DNA of 64,000 bases, from the NCBI GenBank assembly GCA_028622995.1, contig JAJQJQ010000050.1, positions 992,001-1,056,000 of the forward strand. Direction: 5' to 3'. Position 1 is the first letter of the stretch; each line of letters opens with the position of its first letter. The translations under genes were made by a program, and so were the position numbers. A model generated the notes under the pieces. It made no database searches. It had not been told where the DNA came from and worked only from the letters and a program-made list of their open reading frames with translations. Origin of the DNA: Panagrolaimus kolymaensis (taxonomy: Eukaryota > Nematoda > Chromadorea > Rhabditida > Panagrolaimidae). Of this stretch, positions 1 through 12,087 are shown piece after piece.

Positions 1-778
1 TCTTCTTTTTCTAAAACCAAATATTTTTTATCAAAAACTTTTAAAATTTTTTTGCTACCTTTGTGATTCCAAAACAGAAAAATCATTGACTCCAAGAACC
101 AACAACTCTTTTTCTTCCTCAACAGTTAAGTTTCCAATGACTCCAATAAGTTGGTCAATGACATCCTTTTTCTTCCAATATTTTGTTGCAATAAGTTTTG
201 CACCAATATTATTTTCATGCCCATATCTCCGGCATGGAACAATGGTATATCCAGCGTCGTGGCGGAACATTGCAAGGAATCGGAGGAGCTAAAATAAATT
301 TATATATTCTAAGTCTTTTATTTTTTTGGTGGCAAAGTTATGACTTACATGATCTCGAAAATGTTCTCGACTCTTTGCTGATCGATCTTTCAAAAAGCTT
401 TGAGTAATTTTCAAAGAATATAAATTTCGATAAACTTTCAACAAATCTCCATCATAAATAAATTGTAGCATTATTGACATACAAAAAAGATGAGTTTCCA
501 TATTTGGGGATTCATAACTAAAAAAAACTCGTCCATTATGATCAGTTTCAAAAGTAGTCGACAACTCACTCAATTTTTATTTTATGTGATTTAAATCTAA
601 CTAATGGATCCACCACTAAAGTTGTGCATAAATCATCGATTTCACATAATTCTTTTGCAGTCATGGAATGTCGCCCATTGATAGCATGCAAAAAATCTTT
701 ATACAAATTATTTAATTGCTTTTCAGTTAATTCAAGTCTTTGAGGTGGTGGAGGAAGCTGTATTTCTTCTGGCACCAT
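1..778 (-). CDS. set-4: SUV4-20-type histone H4K20 methyltransferase (5' part; runs off left edge)
   Basis: Exons, by splice site and phase: 778-570, 517-349, 288-59 and 10-1, continuing beyond the window. The protein matches the N-terminal helical region of KMT5B/KMT5C (SUV4-20): MTAKELCEIDDLCTTLVVDP near the start, then RMF-type and PCRRYG segments, then the start of the SET domain (GAKLIATKYWKKKD, NDFSVLES). In this family the enzyme di- and tri-methylates histone H4 lysine 20 in chromatin. The catalytic SET core and post-SET cysteines lie off the left edge, so activity cannot be judged here. The chosen start (MVPEE) lies just upstream of the conserved region; an upstream in-frame ATG at 946 exists, but its extension is AT-rich and unlike the family. 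The first intron is only 52 nt. Confidence 0.88.
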
Positions 779-1316
779 AATTATTGTTGGTAAATATATA
801 TATTTGAAAGACGTCGCTGAGAATATTTTACCCGTAAAAAATTCAATTTTTGAAAGACAAAGGAAAATAAAAATATGAATGTATTCTTTTCCTTTGATTA
901 CTTCGGTGACATAATTAATAAATGATACATATGCAGGGAGAATCAACTATCTATTTAGTAAATTTTCTTTTCTTTGTTAGCTTTTTTGCACGGCGCAAAT
1001 AAAATCGAATAAATAAAGGAAGCAAATCGCACTCTTTGCCATAACAAATAGTGATTCTTTTTTTTTCAGGAAGAATAAATAAAGATTAATGGTCGCAAAA
1101 AACGTGATGTCAGGTTGATGGCATTTAAGAATAAACAAAAAGTTTGAATTTTATTTATTTTATCCAAAAAACCTTGAAAGAATATTGAAAATTTTTTGGT
1201 TATAAAAATGATAATTATTAAAGTCTAAAACCATTCAACAATAGAAAACAATTGAAATCACAAAACAAAACTTCAAAAAATCATGAAAAGCAAGCAATAA
1301 GAATGAAAATCAAAAA
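779..1316. other. Intergenic, AT-rich
   Basis: Likely promoter and 5' leader of the SUV4-20 gene plus 3' flank of the next minus-strand gene. I see no further gene or repeat. Confidence 0.5.
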
Positions 1317-1982
1317 TTATACCGTATGAATAATTTTCTCGTTAATACTTTTACGTTTTTTCTGTTGGTTAGGAGACATCTCAATCCAACTTAACTTCCA
1401 AGTGTCGAGAGAGAAAAAAAAATCCCATTCTTCAATAATTCCATTAAGGCGCGCATAAAGTGCGACATCTTTATTTATAGGTTCTTTAATATCAGCAGAA
1501 ATTAAAATTATTGCATTCTCGATTTCATCGCTTTTTTCCTTCATATTACGGATGCAATATTTATTAATTTGTAAAATTTTTTCTTTTTGTTCAGGATTAA
1601 GATTATTTTCTTCGATATCTATTAATTTATAATAGTCATCCATCTGTTTTTGATTTATCCAATTTTTTTCAGCTGCATGAAAAAGTGCGAGATCATTCAA
1701 TCGTTTTTGAGGGTTAAAACTCATTTGTAACAATGACAGATATTTCTGGAGATGGCGAATTTTTTTGCTGCATACTTTTCCTATAATGAGAGAGCTATCA
1801 TTAAAAAAGTTTTCGAGTATATAAATTTCATTTATATTTAGCCTGCCACAAGTGCAATTTTGAGGACCATTTGATTCATTAAATGGGGATACTTTCCATT
1901 CCATGACAGCATCCGGCCATTTTTTATTCATGCTTGAATTACAGATGTTTTCTTTAAGATTTTGGGGATTACAACCACACAT
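1317..1982 (-). CDS. Unknown protein with CxCG...GxxC cysteine motif
   Basis: Open frame of 221 codons from the ATG at 1982; the frame stays open to 2024, but a TTTTTGTTTCAG splice acceptor at about 2007 suggests an additional upstream exon. The first 80 residues carry cysteine pairs (MCGCNP, then NCTCGRL about 50 residues later, then IGKVCSKKIR). The pattern CxCG, then I-x-I-x-N-type strands, then G-x-x-C resembles a small zinc-binding module I associate with uncharacterised proteins of several lineages. The rest is charged and helical (EENNLNPEQKEKILQI). No signal peptide or membrane segment is visible. Function unknown; the zinc-binding idea is inference. Confidence 0.55.
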   Translation of the reverse strand: MCGCNPQNLKENICNSSMNKKWPDAVMEWKVSPFNESNGPQNCTCGRLNINEIYILENFFNDSSLIIGKVCSKKIRHLQKYLSLLQMSFNPQKRLNDLALFHAAEKNWINQKQMDDYYKLIDIEENNLNPEQKEKILQINKYCIRNMKEKSDEIENAIILISADIKEPINKDVALYARLNGIIEEWDFFFSLDTWKLSWIEMSPNQQKKRKSINEKIIHTV

Positions 1983-2860
1983 ATTCAAATCAGAAGAAAG
2001 CAAACAACTGAAACAAAAACGCAAATTATAAGAGTAATAAATGTCAAATAGTTAAAGATAAAGGAAAATTATTAATAATATGGTGCAGCGATTTAAAGAA
2101 GTGAACAAGCAAAAAGGGGGATTCGAATAAAAAAAAATAATAATCGAGAAGCGTGAAATATAATCACAGTGAAAATGAGAAGAAGAAAGAAGGAAAAATG
2201 AATGACATAAAAATTACCGGATCTTTTTAAAGACATTGCAGAAGGAAACTCTCGAACGTTTCAGAAGGTTATCCATTTTTTTATGAATCATATTCGCATT
2301 CTGTCGCAGAGAAAAAAGGAAAATGTTTTTTTAACTTTAACGTTGTTCATTTCTCTGAGAATGAAAGTGAAAATTCTGACGCGCATAATGATGAACAAAC
2401 TTTTTTTTCGTTATCCGTAAAAACGTTAAATAATCAAGTTCATCTTTCATCTTGAATTCATGCAATAGCAATTGAACATGTCTAGATCTGCTGAGAAAGA
2501 TCCGTCTTACAAGTTCCTTCTAATCATTCCAGTCACTATAATTTTATTCTTTTGTTTATTGATGTAATTTTTTTAAATTGTTTTTGGAGAAATTCTTTTT
2601 TCGTTAAACTTTGTCGGCGATGGCGACATTGGAAAATTGTTTAACAAAGTTGTTAATATAAAATTTATAACACTTTATTAATTTTGCGTTTAAAAAAAGA
2701 GAAGGATAAAAAGTGTATTGAATTAAATGAATGCAGCTAGGGAAGTAAATAACAATAATTTTCTCTTTTCGTTACTCGTACATCATCTCATACAGCAATT
2801 TCAAAATAAAATGTACAGAAAACAACGATTTATTATAAACATAAATGAATAAAAGTAATA
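1983..2860. other. Intergenic
   Basis: AT-rich sequence between the TMEM135 stop and the unknown gene. It probably holds the promoter or a first exon of the latter. Nothing else recognised. Confidence 0.5.
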
Positions 2861-4434
2861 TTAAATCGGTCTTTTTTGTGGAATGTAATGAGCAGGATTT
2901 AAGGTAACATATCTCACATCAAGATTGGGAATATAATTAGCATACATGGCATTGGAATCAAATCCAAATTGAGTGAATAATCTTCGATTAAATAAATCGA
3001 GTCTAAAAATATATAAATTAAGCTATGGCTTTGAATTTTAAGGAAGCTTACTTATGACCAGTTAAACCTCTTAAAAACTCTAAATATCCTTTTCTAACAG
3101 CTTGAGGCTCAACAATGACATTTCCAAGTACGAAGCCCGTGGATAAAGCATATAAAAGTATATCACCGTGTTTGAATTTGGGTGCTAAACCTTTTTCCAC
3201 GAGTTTAAAGTAAATCATCTGAAAATTATTTTTATTTATAACAATTCTCTAAAATTTGGTTTAGAGGTCCAAAAACTAACTTCAAAACCCTTCCATAAAA
3301 CATACATAGCAACGGAAGTGCTGGGATAAATAAGCATGGCTGCTCCACTTGCTGCTCCAGCAACAATGGGTGTTACATCACTTTTTCTTCCAAGTATTCT
3401 ATTTAATGAACATTCAACTCCATGATAAATAATAGGCATGGAAGCAAAAAATGATGGCATTTTTAAAATATCCGTATTAAAAACATTATTTAATACTTTC
3501 GTTGGAGCTCGAATGGATTTCAGCAATGCAATAACGACACTGGCGCCCAAACCATAACCAAAATTTCTCATTCCACTTTCCAATGCCACGCTGACACATG
3601 AATGACGATGTTCACAAATTTGATGTTTAGAAAAGTTTTTTCTCATAAAATTTAACCAAACTCTAGCTTTTGGTGGCATTTTTCGAAGGTCAATGACTTC
3701 AGAATTTGGATCTAAGTGATGGGTGAAATTCATGAGTTTACAAGCTTCCCCAGCTTGTTTACCACCATATTTTTTGAAAAAATATATAACCATTGCTAAA
3801 CCAAAAGCAAAAACCATGGAATCACCATTTTTTATAAATCGAAGATATCCATGATTTACAAGTTGGCGATAAAGGGTTTCAGATGCCTAAAATTAAATTA
3901 TTTTTATAAATCTTTTTCAAAATTATACAAATTTTAGTCGGACTTACCAAATTAGTTAAATAAAGGGCTAACATGGGTCTCCGTTTAGGATTTTCAATGA
4001 GTATAGCCAAAAATGATCCAACAATAGTTGCAACGAAGGATACCGTCGGCCAAGTAAAGAATCCCAGTCGATGACGGAACCAACACATAAAATAAAGCAA
4101 ATATATCATATTCATGGTTAAAAATGCTGAGGAACGAAGAATATCTTTGAGTAATCTTTCATAATCAAGTTTTCGAGGATCTCCCTTTTTAACAACGCCG
4201 CTAATCTAAAAATGGAAAGTTTTAGGATAAAAACAAGCAATGAAAAATAAATGAAAAATTAATTACAAAATAAAAAAGTCCATAAGTTTTTAAACAAAAC
4301 TTTATTCCTTGTGGCAATATATCGATTAAAGCTCCATAACAATCTGGATTCCATACATGCACGGTTTCATAACAGTTTGCTTCCAACACTTTTAAATTAA
4401 ATACATTTGCAAATAATTTGCTGAGAACTGTCAT
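2861..4434 (-). CDS. tmem-135: Transmembrane protein 135 (TMEM135/PMP52 family)
   Basis: Five exons (4434-4267, 4205-3948, 3886-3281, 3218-3052, 3002-2861) give 446 residues, close to the ~458 of human TMEM135. Family landmarks are all present: N-terminal NCYETVHVWNPDC, the LKTYGLFYF segment, AILIENPKRRPMLALYLTNL, the HRHSC box followed by RNFGYG, IAGAASG-type glycine segment, and the C-terminal IPNLDVRYVTLNP. Several hydrophobic segments support a multi-pass membrane protein. Family members act at peroxisomes and mitochondria in lipid and sterol handling and organelle dynamics, and in C. elegans in fat storage and cold resistance. Introns are 43-62 nt. No truncation or frameshift seen. Confidence 0.93.
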
Positions 4435-5191
4435 TTCTGCAAAAAACTTTTATTAAAAATTTAACACAAATAAAAAAAAAAAGAGTAACAATAAATCAAT
4501 AATTAAGTGAATAAATAATGTATTTATAATATCAGTGGATATGACTATCAATATATTAGGAACCAAAAGAAAACCCCACAAAAGGCACTCGAAAATAATA
4601 ATTAAAAAAAGTTTGCATAGCAATAAAAATATGTATGTAAAATCCCAGAGAATTTTTTTGATAATAAAAAAGACAAGCTCTGTAAAAAGCAAAGAAAAAA
4701 AGGGCACTTTTTTCGATTGATTAAAAGCCAAATAAAAAAATAAAAAATTTAAAAAACCGGTTTTCTTTGGATATATCTTCTGATTATGCACTTATTATTC
4801 GGTTTCACATAAGCCACAATTTAGCTCAGGAAAAACTTCTTCTAAAATAATATAAAAAAGCGAGAAGAATTTTAAGGCAAAAAAAAAAAACAAATCGAAT
4901 CAATGCTCAATAATATCACGGGAGCTTAAAAATAAATATCACCCTATCATTCACAAACAAAAAGAAATGTTTGATAAAGAAAAAAAAAAAAGAAGAAAAC
5001 CAAAATACGCTAGAAATAAAACAAAAAAACTCCATTGATAAATGACGCTGGACAGATTTGGTCTTAGTCGACACTACAAAATAAATGCAACAAACACAAT
5101 CATAGACTGACTGAAAGAAATTTTGATCAATGTTGGTTGTGAAGACTACATTTTTTGAGGCATTTCTTTCTTTGTTTTTTTGTTTTGTGAA
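4435..5191. other. Intergenic low-complexity AT-rich stretch
   Basis: Dominated by A/T runs. Overlapping open frames on both strands (about 4453-4791) are hydrophobic or lysine-rich simple sequence and look like chance products of poly-A/poly-T. Confidence 0.55.
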
Positions 5192-7179
5192 TTATGTATT
5201 TCTTTGTCCAGCAAGCAACAAGTTTTGATTATTTTCATCAAAAGGCGCAATGGAAATTTTGATTCGAAGCCTCCATGCGACAAACACAATTCCAAGAATT
5301 GCTAATATGGATGCGCAAGCTCCAGGAATAAGAACCATAATATTTCGATAAAATATTGCGCATTCTTCATGTTCGACATGAGGACTAAAAATAAAGTACA
5401 TTTTTAATAATAAAAAAAGTTTTAAAAATATTATTTTGTCTTACTTGCAACTTGGATTAATTAATTCAATAATTTGAAATACAATTCCATTAACTAATTT
5501 ATCCGCAAAACTCATGGATCCATAAATAAATGCACTTGAACCTTTATTTGGTCCAATAAGAAAATTACAAAATGCAAAAGCTGCTGTTAGCAAAAGCGAT
5601 TGAGCTATTCCCATCGTGGCTGCAGTAATATAAACCATCCAATATGGAAGTTGAAAATACAGTAACCCAGCAGCCACAAAAGCCATAAAACTTCCAGAAA
5701 TAAGCAAAGGATTTCGACTGATTCGTTGATTAAAACATTTTGAAGACATAAAAGTATAAATTGCAAAACAAAAAATATATGAAACCATTGGCAAAATTCC
5801 CAAAAACTTTTTAGGTAAATTCAAAGTCATGGTAATATAAAGTGGAAAATAAACTTGTGATAAATTTCCATAAAGCCTGGATAACATGTAAATTATTGCA
5901 ACTGTATAAAATCGAGGCATTTTTAAATATTCTTTTGGACTCAATCGGGCTTGGTAAAGATGGATATTATGTTCGTTGCCATAATGGAGTGGCGGAGGTT
6001 CACGACAAAGAAAATAAAAAAGGATAGTAACGAAAACTCCGACGCCAACGACTATGAAAGCTAATATCTAAAAATTAATAAAAGAAAATTAAATTTTTGA
6101 AAAATTTGGACCAAGAACTCTCAAAGTTTTAGTTTTACTTTTTCAATTTTTTGGATTTTATTAAAAAGTTTTCTTTCGCGCAAATGCCAATTTCAAAAAA
6201 GAAAACTTTTTTTGAATGTTTTTATGCGAATTTTTACGAATGCTACGATTCACACTTTCACAAAAAAAATTGCTGCTAATTTTCTTTAAAATTTGATAAG
6301 TAAATTTTTGGAATATTTCTTACTCGAAAATTATTTAAATCAGAAGGCCCCAAAGTATCTTCGGCATCCATCGTAAATCTCAAAAATAAAATAATAAAAA
6401 CTGTTAAATTCGCCAATACTGAAGCAGATAATCTTGAAGTGGATAGAGTTCGTTGGCAACTTTCACTTTCAGCTATAGTTGGAATCAAAGCCAAATGGTT
6501 TACTTGCATTCCAGCCCATCCAATTTGAAACATCATTACTAATGGAATAAAATATACTAATTCCCAATTTTCTGAAGTCGTTTCTTTACAAAGTAAACAA
6601 CCATTAAAAACAAATGGAAATGAAAAAGTGACAAGTAAAAATCCTAAAAAAATACAAAGTTTTTAACGACGAAAATTTTTTCGTGGCACGAGACACAAAA
6701 AAGCAAACCCATAAAATGCCATGGAATTCGTTGTCCAAATTTCACTAAACTTTGAGGTAAAATTGAAGAATCACTAACGAGTCCGATTACTGGAGTGGCA
6801 ATGGCATCGGTGACTTGTCCAATAAGCATGAGTGACCCAGCTCTCCAACTTTTCATTTTTATCACTTTTTCGAGGTAAATCATTAAATAAGTAAACCACA
6901 TGCTTGAACACATATCATTAAAAATATGGCCCAAAGAATAACCGAAAATGGCTTTTTTGCTGATTTCGACATCATTGGTTGATGGAGGTCGAAGCGTAGG
7001 ATTTCCCTGAAGGACTTCAGGGACTTCGACTCCATCTTCAGCTATTAGCAAAGGGCCTTCTAAACATTAACAAAAAATTAAGTTTTTGTAAAGCAAAATT
7101 TTCAAAAATCAAGGAAAAGGAAAATATTTTTTTATTTACAAAAATAAAATTTTTAAACAAAAGTCTCACCGTCATCCAT
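5192..7179 (-). CDS. MFSD12: MFSD12-like major facilitator transporter
   Basis: Five exons (7179-7170, 7059-6709, 6643-6324, 6067-5445, 5384-5192) give 498 residues. The first exon codes only three residues plus one base. Landmarks: GHIFNDMCSSMWFTYLMIYL, LIGQVTDAIATPVIGLVSD, FGQRIPWHFMG, FQIGWAGMQVNHLALIP, LSRLYGNLSQVYFPLY, LNLPKKFLGILP, GSSAFIYGSMSFADKLVNG. These match MFSD12 across its length, including the RxPWH-type motif and the membrane segments. MFSD12 is required for cysteine import into lysosomes and melanosomes; the nematode substrate is inferred from homology. The long C-terminal membrane half lies on the 623-nt fourth exon. Intact. Confidence 0.93.
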
Positions 7180-7838
7180 TGAAGTTTGGCTGCAGAGAGA
7201 GACAAAAAAGCACACGATTAAAAGCACACAATTAAAAGTGCAACCTCGCTTAAAAATCAATATTTTTATTTATTATTTATTTATTTTGCTTTTGAAAAAA
7301 TTGTTTAATTTAAAAAAATAAAAAAAGAATAGATATTTATATAGGCATATCATATGACGACAATCCTTTTATGACTAAAGTCAAAAAAATGTTTTCATGA
7401 TAAAAATGAATCAATTTTTTACAAATTTTTATTTTCAAACTTTTCATTTCTATTTAAGCAACAAAAATTAAGAAATATAATAATTTTAAAGAATTTTTTT
7501 CTGAATTTTTAAAGCGAATCTTCGACAAAAATAAAAGTTTAGCTTTGAATTTAAAAAAAGCCGCTCAATAATAATAAAAAAAGTCTAAAAATCCCAAAAA
7601 AAATTTAAGTTTTAGTACCAAAAATTAATTTACGACGACAAAATTTTAAAAGTTTTTATGTAATTTTTAATACTCTAAAAAATTTAAGTACAAAACACAG
7701 TTTTTTTTTTCTTTGACTATAAATTCTAAGGTTTTTCATTACCGGTAGAGAAGAAAAAAAGTAAGAAAGCTAACAAACAAAAAAAAAGCAGCACAGATCA
7801 GAAGAAAAAAAAGTAAATAATTTGCCTCAAAATTTTTT
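7180..7838. other. Intergenic
   Basis: AT-rich; upstream region of the MFSD12-like gene and 3' flank of the O-GlcNAcase gene. Nothing further recognised. Confidence 0.5.
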
Positions 7839-10800
7839 TTAAAGTCGATGAACTAATACAATAAAATTTGGAACATTCATGGTTGAGCACCGTTGAAAAC
7901 CAAGACGCAAATAAACATCAATTTTGTTACTCAAATTTTCTGGAATCATTGTAAAGCAACCGCATGAACCATTAAGTGAAAGGGCTGCACTGCCACATTG
8001 TAATACACGTCTTAAACTAACTGGAGGATCAGCATAATCTTGTTGCCAACGTAAATCGATATAACTTGGATGTTGGAGAAGGAAGTCTTCAGAAAGGGCT
8101 TGGAAGGGAATTGCAAAGCGAGGAACATTTTCGAGGCCCTGAAAGTTTGGTGTTATTAATTTCAATATTCCCGAAACCAAAGAAAATAATTTTTAAAGAG
8201 TCGAGTTTTTTAAAAAATTTCTATCTCAAAATTCAAATTTGTTACAAAACTTTTAAAAGAAAATTTTTTGCAACACCGATTCTACGAAGAAATTTTTTCT
8301 TTCTCAACAAGGAAAAAAAATAAAATTAAATTTCCAATTATAAAATAAAGTTAGAATTGACAATTTCTACAAAGAGAATTTTTAACTTCCGTTTTTTGGA
8401 TCTCGACAATAAAAATAAATAATTCTTACATCAGGTACTTGTTGTTGTTGATTCATTCCAAGTCTTTCTTTAAAATCTACATCAGTTTTAAGAATAGAAA
8501 CGATATCAGCGATGGCAAAAAAATATGCACAAATTTTTGATCCACTTCCAGGACTAATTTCTTTTGCAACAAAATGATTCAAAGCTGTGTAATAAGGCTC
8601 AAACATGGCAATAAATCTATAAAAAAAGTTCTTAGTTTTTTATGGAAATTTTTATCTCAAAAACAAACCGATTATAAAAATCTTTATCATTTCCACAAAT
8701 TTCTTTTTCTTCTTTTTCAGTGAAATATTCAAATAATTCGAGTCTATTAATTTCTTCAATATTTACTGTTTCCACCGTAAAACACGATGCAGTTGGTTGA
8801 GTTCCATGTTTGAGTGAAAAGAAATCAGCGACTTCGGGTGTTTTAACAATCAATTTTTGTAAATCTGGTAATAAGCCTCCACCCAAGCTCCATGGTTCTT
8901 CTTGCATGTGGCTAATATCCCACCAATCTCCTTGTTCTGAAACAATGGAAAAGGTTCAAACAAAATTTTTATGGGTAAATGAAATATAGAAAAGTACCTT
9001 CAGGAATTTTAAGTAAACATCCTTCTTGCATCCATTCGACGATGGCTCGCAGAATGGTTAAAATTGATTGCATTTCATAAACAAATGGAAAAAGTTCTTG
9101 GGCAAGGCTCTAAAAAATAATAGAATAAAAAATATTAATTTTTCCTGAGAAATTTCCTTTTTTCAAACATTTTTTAAACCATTTTTTCTCTTAAAAATTT
9201 GCATAATATTTATAACTTTTTTTAAATTTTTTACTTACCCGATTTGGAGCTTCAACGATATCCACATAAAATTGAGTGACAGTATGAACCAATTTTGGAA
9301 TCCATTCTGCTTTCTTTTTCCATTCTTTTTTAGCTTCAATATTTTCAAATGGAATATTTTTAGCCATAATATTTGCGTGTTCATGAAGCCATTGAAAATC
9401 TTTGAGCACTTTTAAACCATTTTCACCAATATTAAAAGGCAAATAATAAAAATCCACAAAAAGATTGATAGCTTTTTTACAATCAATAAAATTTATTCCT
9501 CCTGGAGCTCGAATATAATATTTTAAAACTTCTGAGGAAAGAGGATTAATGGAATGAGCAGTGCCACCATAAATTTCCATTGGGCTGGATTCATCATCCT
9601 TGGAATTGGTTTCCATAGGCTCACAATAATCCACGGAGAGTGAATTGACAATAGTTGGAAGATTGTGCTAAAAAAGTATGGAAAAATAAAGAAGAATTTA
9701 CATAATTTTCATAATTTTGTTCAAAAATTGAATAAAAAAATTTGAATAATTTTTGTTTTTTAGTGAAAAAAGCTTACAGCTTCAGCAACATTCATAACAG
9801 ATTCATTAATTGGAAATGCTTGAACAGTCACAGTTGTAGCAGTTCCAATGGGAGAAGTATAAAGTGGGGCAGGAAGATCGGAAGCTTCTGCAGGTAACAT
9901 TTCATTTCCTTCACAAGTTCGAATGGATATTGGTGGTACTGCAGTGCTTAAATTTGCGGAATCGGTTGATAATGGATTAATTTGGGAATCGACCGAACTA
10001 ATTCTAAAAAAAAGAAGTAAAAAGTTAGTTTTATATATTCAAAAAAGCAGGCGATACTTACGGTGGAATGAGAGGCCCATTATTTCCATTAAAAACATGA
10101 ATCCATTTAGCTATTCCTCGAGCAATGGCTTTTTCAGGATCATATGTAATTTTAGGACCAAATCCATCACATTGAGCCACATCATTATCTTCTGAAGCTT
10201 GATTCCATTCACCCAAAGTATATAAAGGTAAATAATTGGCTTCGTATTGGCAATTTGGATTAAGTAATAAACCAGAAATAAGTTTTTTAATATGCACAGA
10301 TCTCCCGAAAAATGGTCCAAGGAATACTCGCTTTGGATCATAATCATTTGCATGGAGATTATCCCAAATTAGAGGCTTCCGTTTGAGAACTTCGCCAACT
10401 ATTTCCAAATGATCAACAGTAATGGCTTTGGAAACTACAGCCGGACCAGTCCACATAACCAAAATATTTGGATTCAACTTTTCCCCGACAGTTTTTAAAT
10501 ATGGATTCGTTAATAAATTAACATTTCCTCGATATTCGGTTGGACAAAATGAAAAGCAAGGTTCACCCAAAAAACTATAGCAATCGTTTGTAAGGCAAAC
10601 TTGAGCATCAGCAAATGAATCAAATTCATCTTTATCCGCTGGTCGCATTTCAGCCAAAATATCGTCATAAAGTAAAGCAAACGCATTACATCCAAGTTTT
10701 TGAACTTGTTTAAGTTTTTCTTTAACCATTTGAATTTCATTTTTATCTGAATATGTTATATCCACTCCTGGAGATAAAGCATAGATAAATTTGACATTGC

Positions 10801-11191
10801 AAGTAGTTGCGGCGTCAATTAATGATTGCAAGAGGCCTGAAAAAAATTGAGGGAAGTTAAATTTTTATATATTCCAAAAAGTTAGAAAAAAGTAAGGAAA
10901 CTTACTGCATTCAGTTTCTGTATATAATTCCCTCCATTTAGCTCGATGCTTTTCATCATCTTTGGGTGCATACAAATATGAATTTAATCCGTTTTCTTGC
11001 AATCGCTTAAACAAATCATGTCGTTGCTCGGTGGTCCATGGACGCCCATAAAAACCTTAAAAACAAGAAACTTTTATATTCTGAACCAACAAAGTATTAT
11101 TAAGTTTACCTTCCACAACACCCCAAAGTGCATCCTTATCAATAGTAGCAACATCGTCTGCTACTAATGGTGATAATACATCAGAAGACAT
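7839..11191 (-). CDS. oga-1: Protein O-GlcNAcase (GH84 family), full length
   Basis: Nine exons (11191-11110, 11055-10906, 10836-10062, 10003-9778, 9667-9239, 9109-8998, 8936-8669, 8616-8430, 8138-7839) close exactly to 842 residues. The N-terminal GH84 catalytic domain starts at GVVEGFYGRPW; the catalytic aspartate pair is visible as ALLYDDIL (residues 135-136), followed by [16 protein letters not shown] and [21 protein letters not shown] disordered insert of about 100 residues follows (MEIYGG region), then the helical stalk ([34 protein letters not shown]). The C-terminus is an acetyltransferase-like domain ending in YLRLGFQRC. The enzyme removes O-GlcNAc from Ser/Thr of nuclear and cytosolic proteins. 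All key motifs are present. Confidence 0.97.
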
Positions 11192-12087
11192 AATTAATAA
11201 TTTTTAGTTTTGGCCGTATTTAAAAATTAAAGAATGAATCACAAATATTTTTACATTGATCGCGGTTTTAATGTTTCAATGAGAAAAGAATAATATTTTT
11301 GTTGTGTCTTTAGTGATTTCAAAATACTTTACTCGTCGCTTCTAAAAATAAATGTTTATTCACAAATAAAAAAAAATGTGAAAACGAGAAAACACGCATG
11401 ACAAAAAATACTTGGAAAAAAGTTCCTTTCTGTTCAACCAAGCTAGTAGCAAAAAAAAAAAGAAAGAAGAAAAATGGTCCCGCGAATAAAAATCTTTTTT
11501 TATCGCTTGCTTCTTCAATAACAAAGAAAAAAGTTTTTTGTCATAAAAATATGAGAGATTGTTATTCAAAGTTGTTTCATTAGATAAACAACATGCTTTT
11601 AATGGGAACTTTAATAGTAAATCAAACAAACAAAAAATAAAAAAATTTTCTTTTTTAAATATTTCTTGGTGTAAAAAAAACTCAACCAAAGAAATTTTTT
11701 TGTTAAAGGAGTCTTAGGGATTTTATTTTCTCGAAGAAAATCAATGTTTTGGCTACTTTTTAAGATTATCTCTAACACTTTTATGTCACTGAATACGAAA
11801 AAATGTTTCTTTTTCACAAAAAGGCTACTTTTCAATTTTTTATCTTTAAGCGTTTTTTTGAATCACTATTGTGCTGAGGTTCGTGTGTTTTTGTTTCATC
11901 AATGCTTGCAATCTGTGAGAACTCAATCTCTAAAAGTTTTACTTTCTTTTTAAACGAGTTTTATAAAGTAATAATCATAAACATTAATTAATGACGTGCG
12001 AAAAACAAAGTTATAAATGTCTAATTTTATTTATCATTAATATTAAATTCATGTTACACAAAAGGTAATGAATTAAAAATAAAAATA
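11192..12087. other. Intergenic, poly-A/poly-T rich
   Basis: Promoter side of oga-1 and 3' flank of the protease gene. Long frames at 11360-11950 are Lys/Phe-rich simple sequence on both strands and are not credible genes. Confidence 0.5.

Noticed and set aside
778..946. Longer N-terminus for the SUV4-20 gene from the ATG at 946
   Set aside because: The added residues are hydrophobic and AT-driven and unlike the family; the ATG at 778 lies just before the conserved region.
4453..4791. 112-residue minus-strand and 61-residue plus-strand open frames
   Set aside because: Both are simple-sequence products (Phe/Leu/Ile-rich and Lys-rich) of the same A/T tracts, with no domain or splice logic.
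11360..11953. Several overlapping open frames on both strands
   Set aside because: Lys/Phe-rich low-complexity reading of poly-A and poly-T runs.
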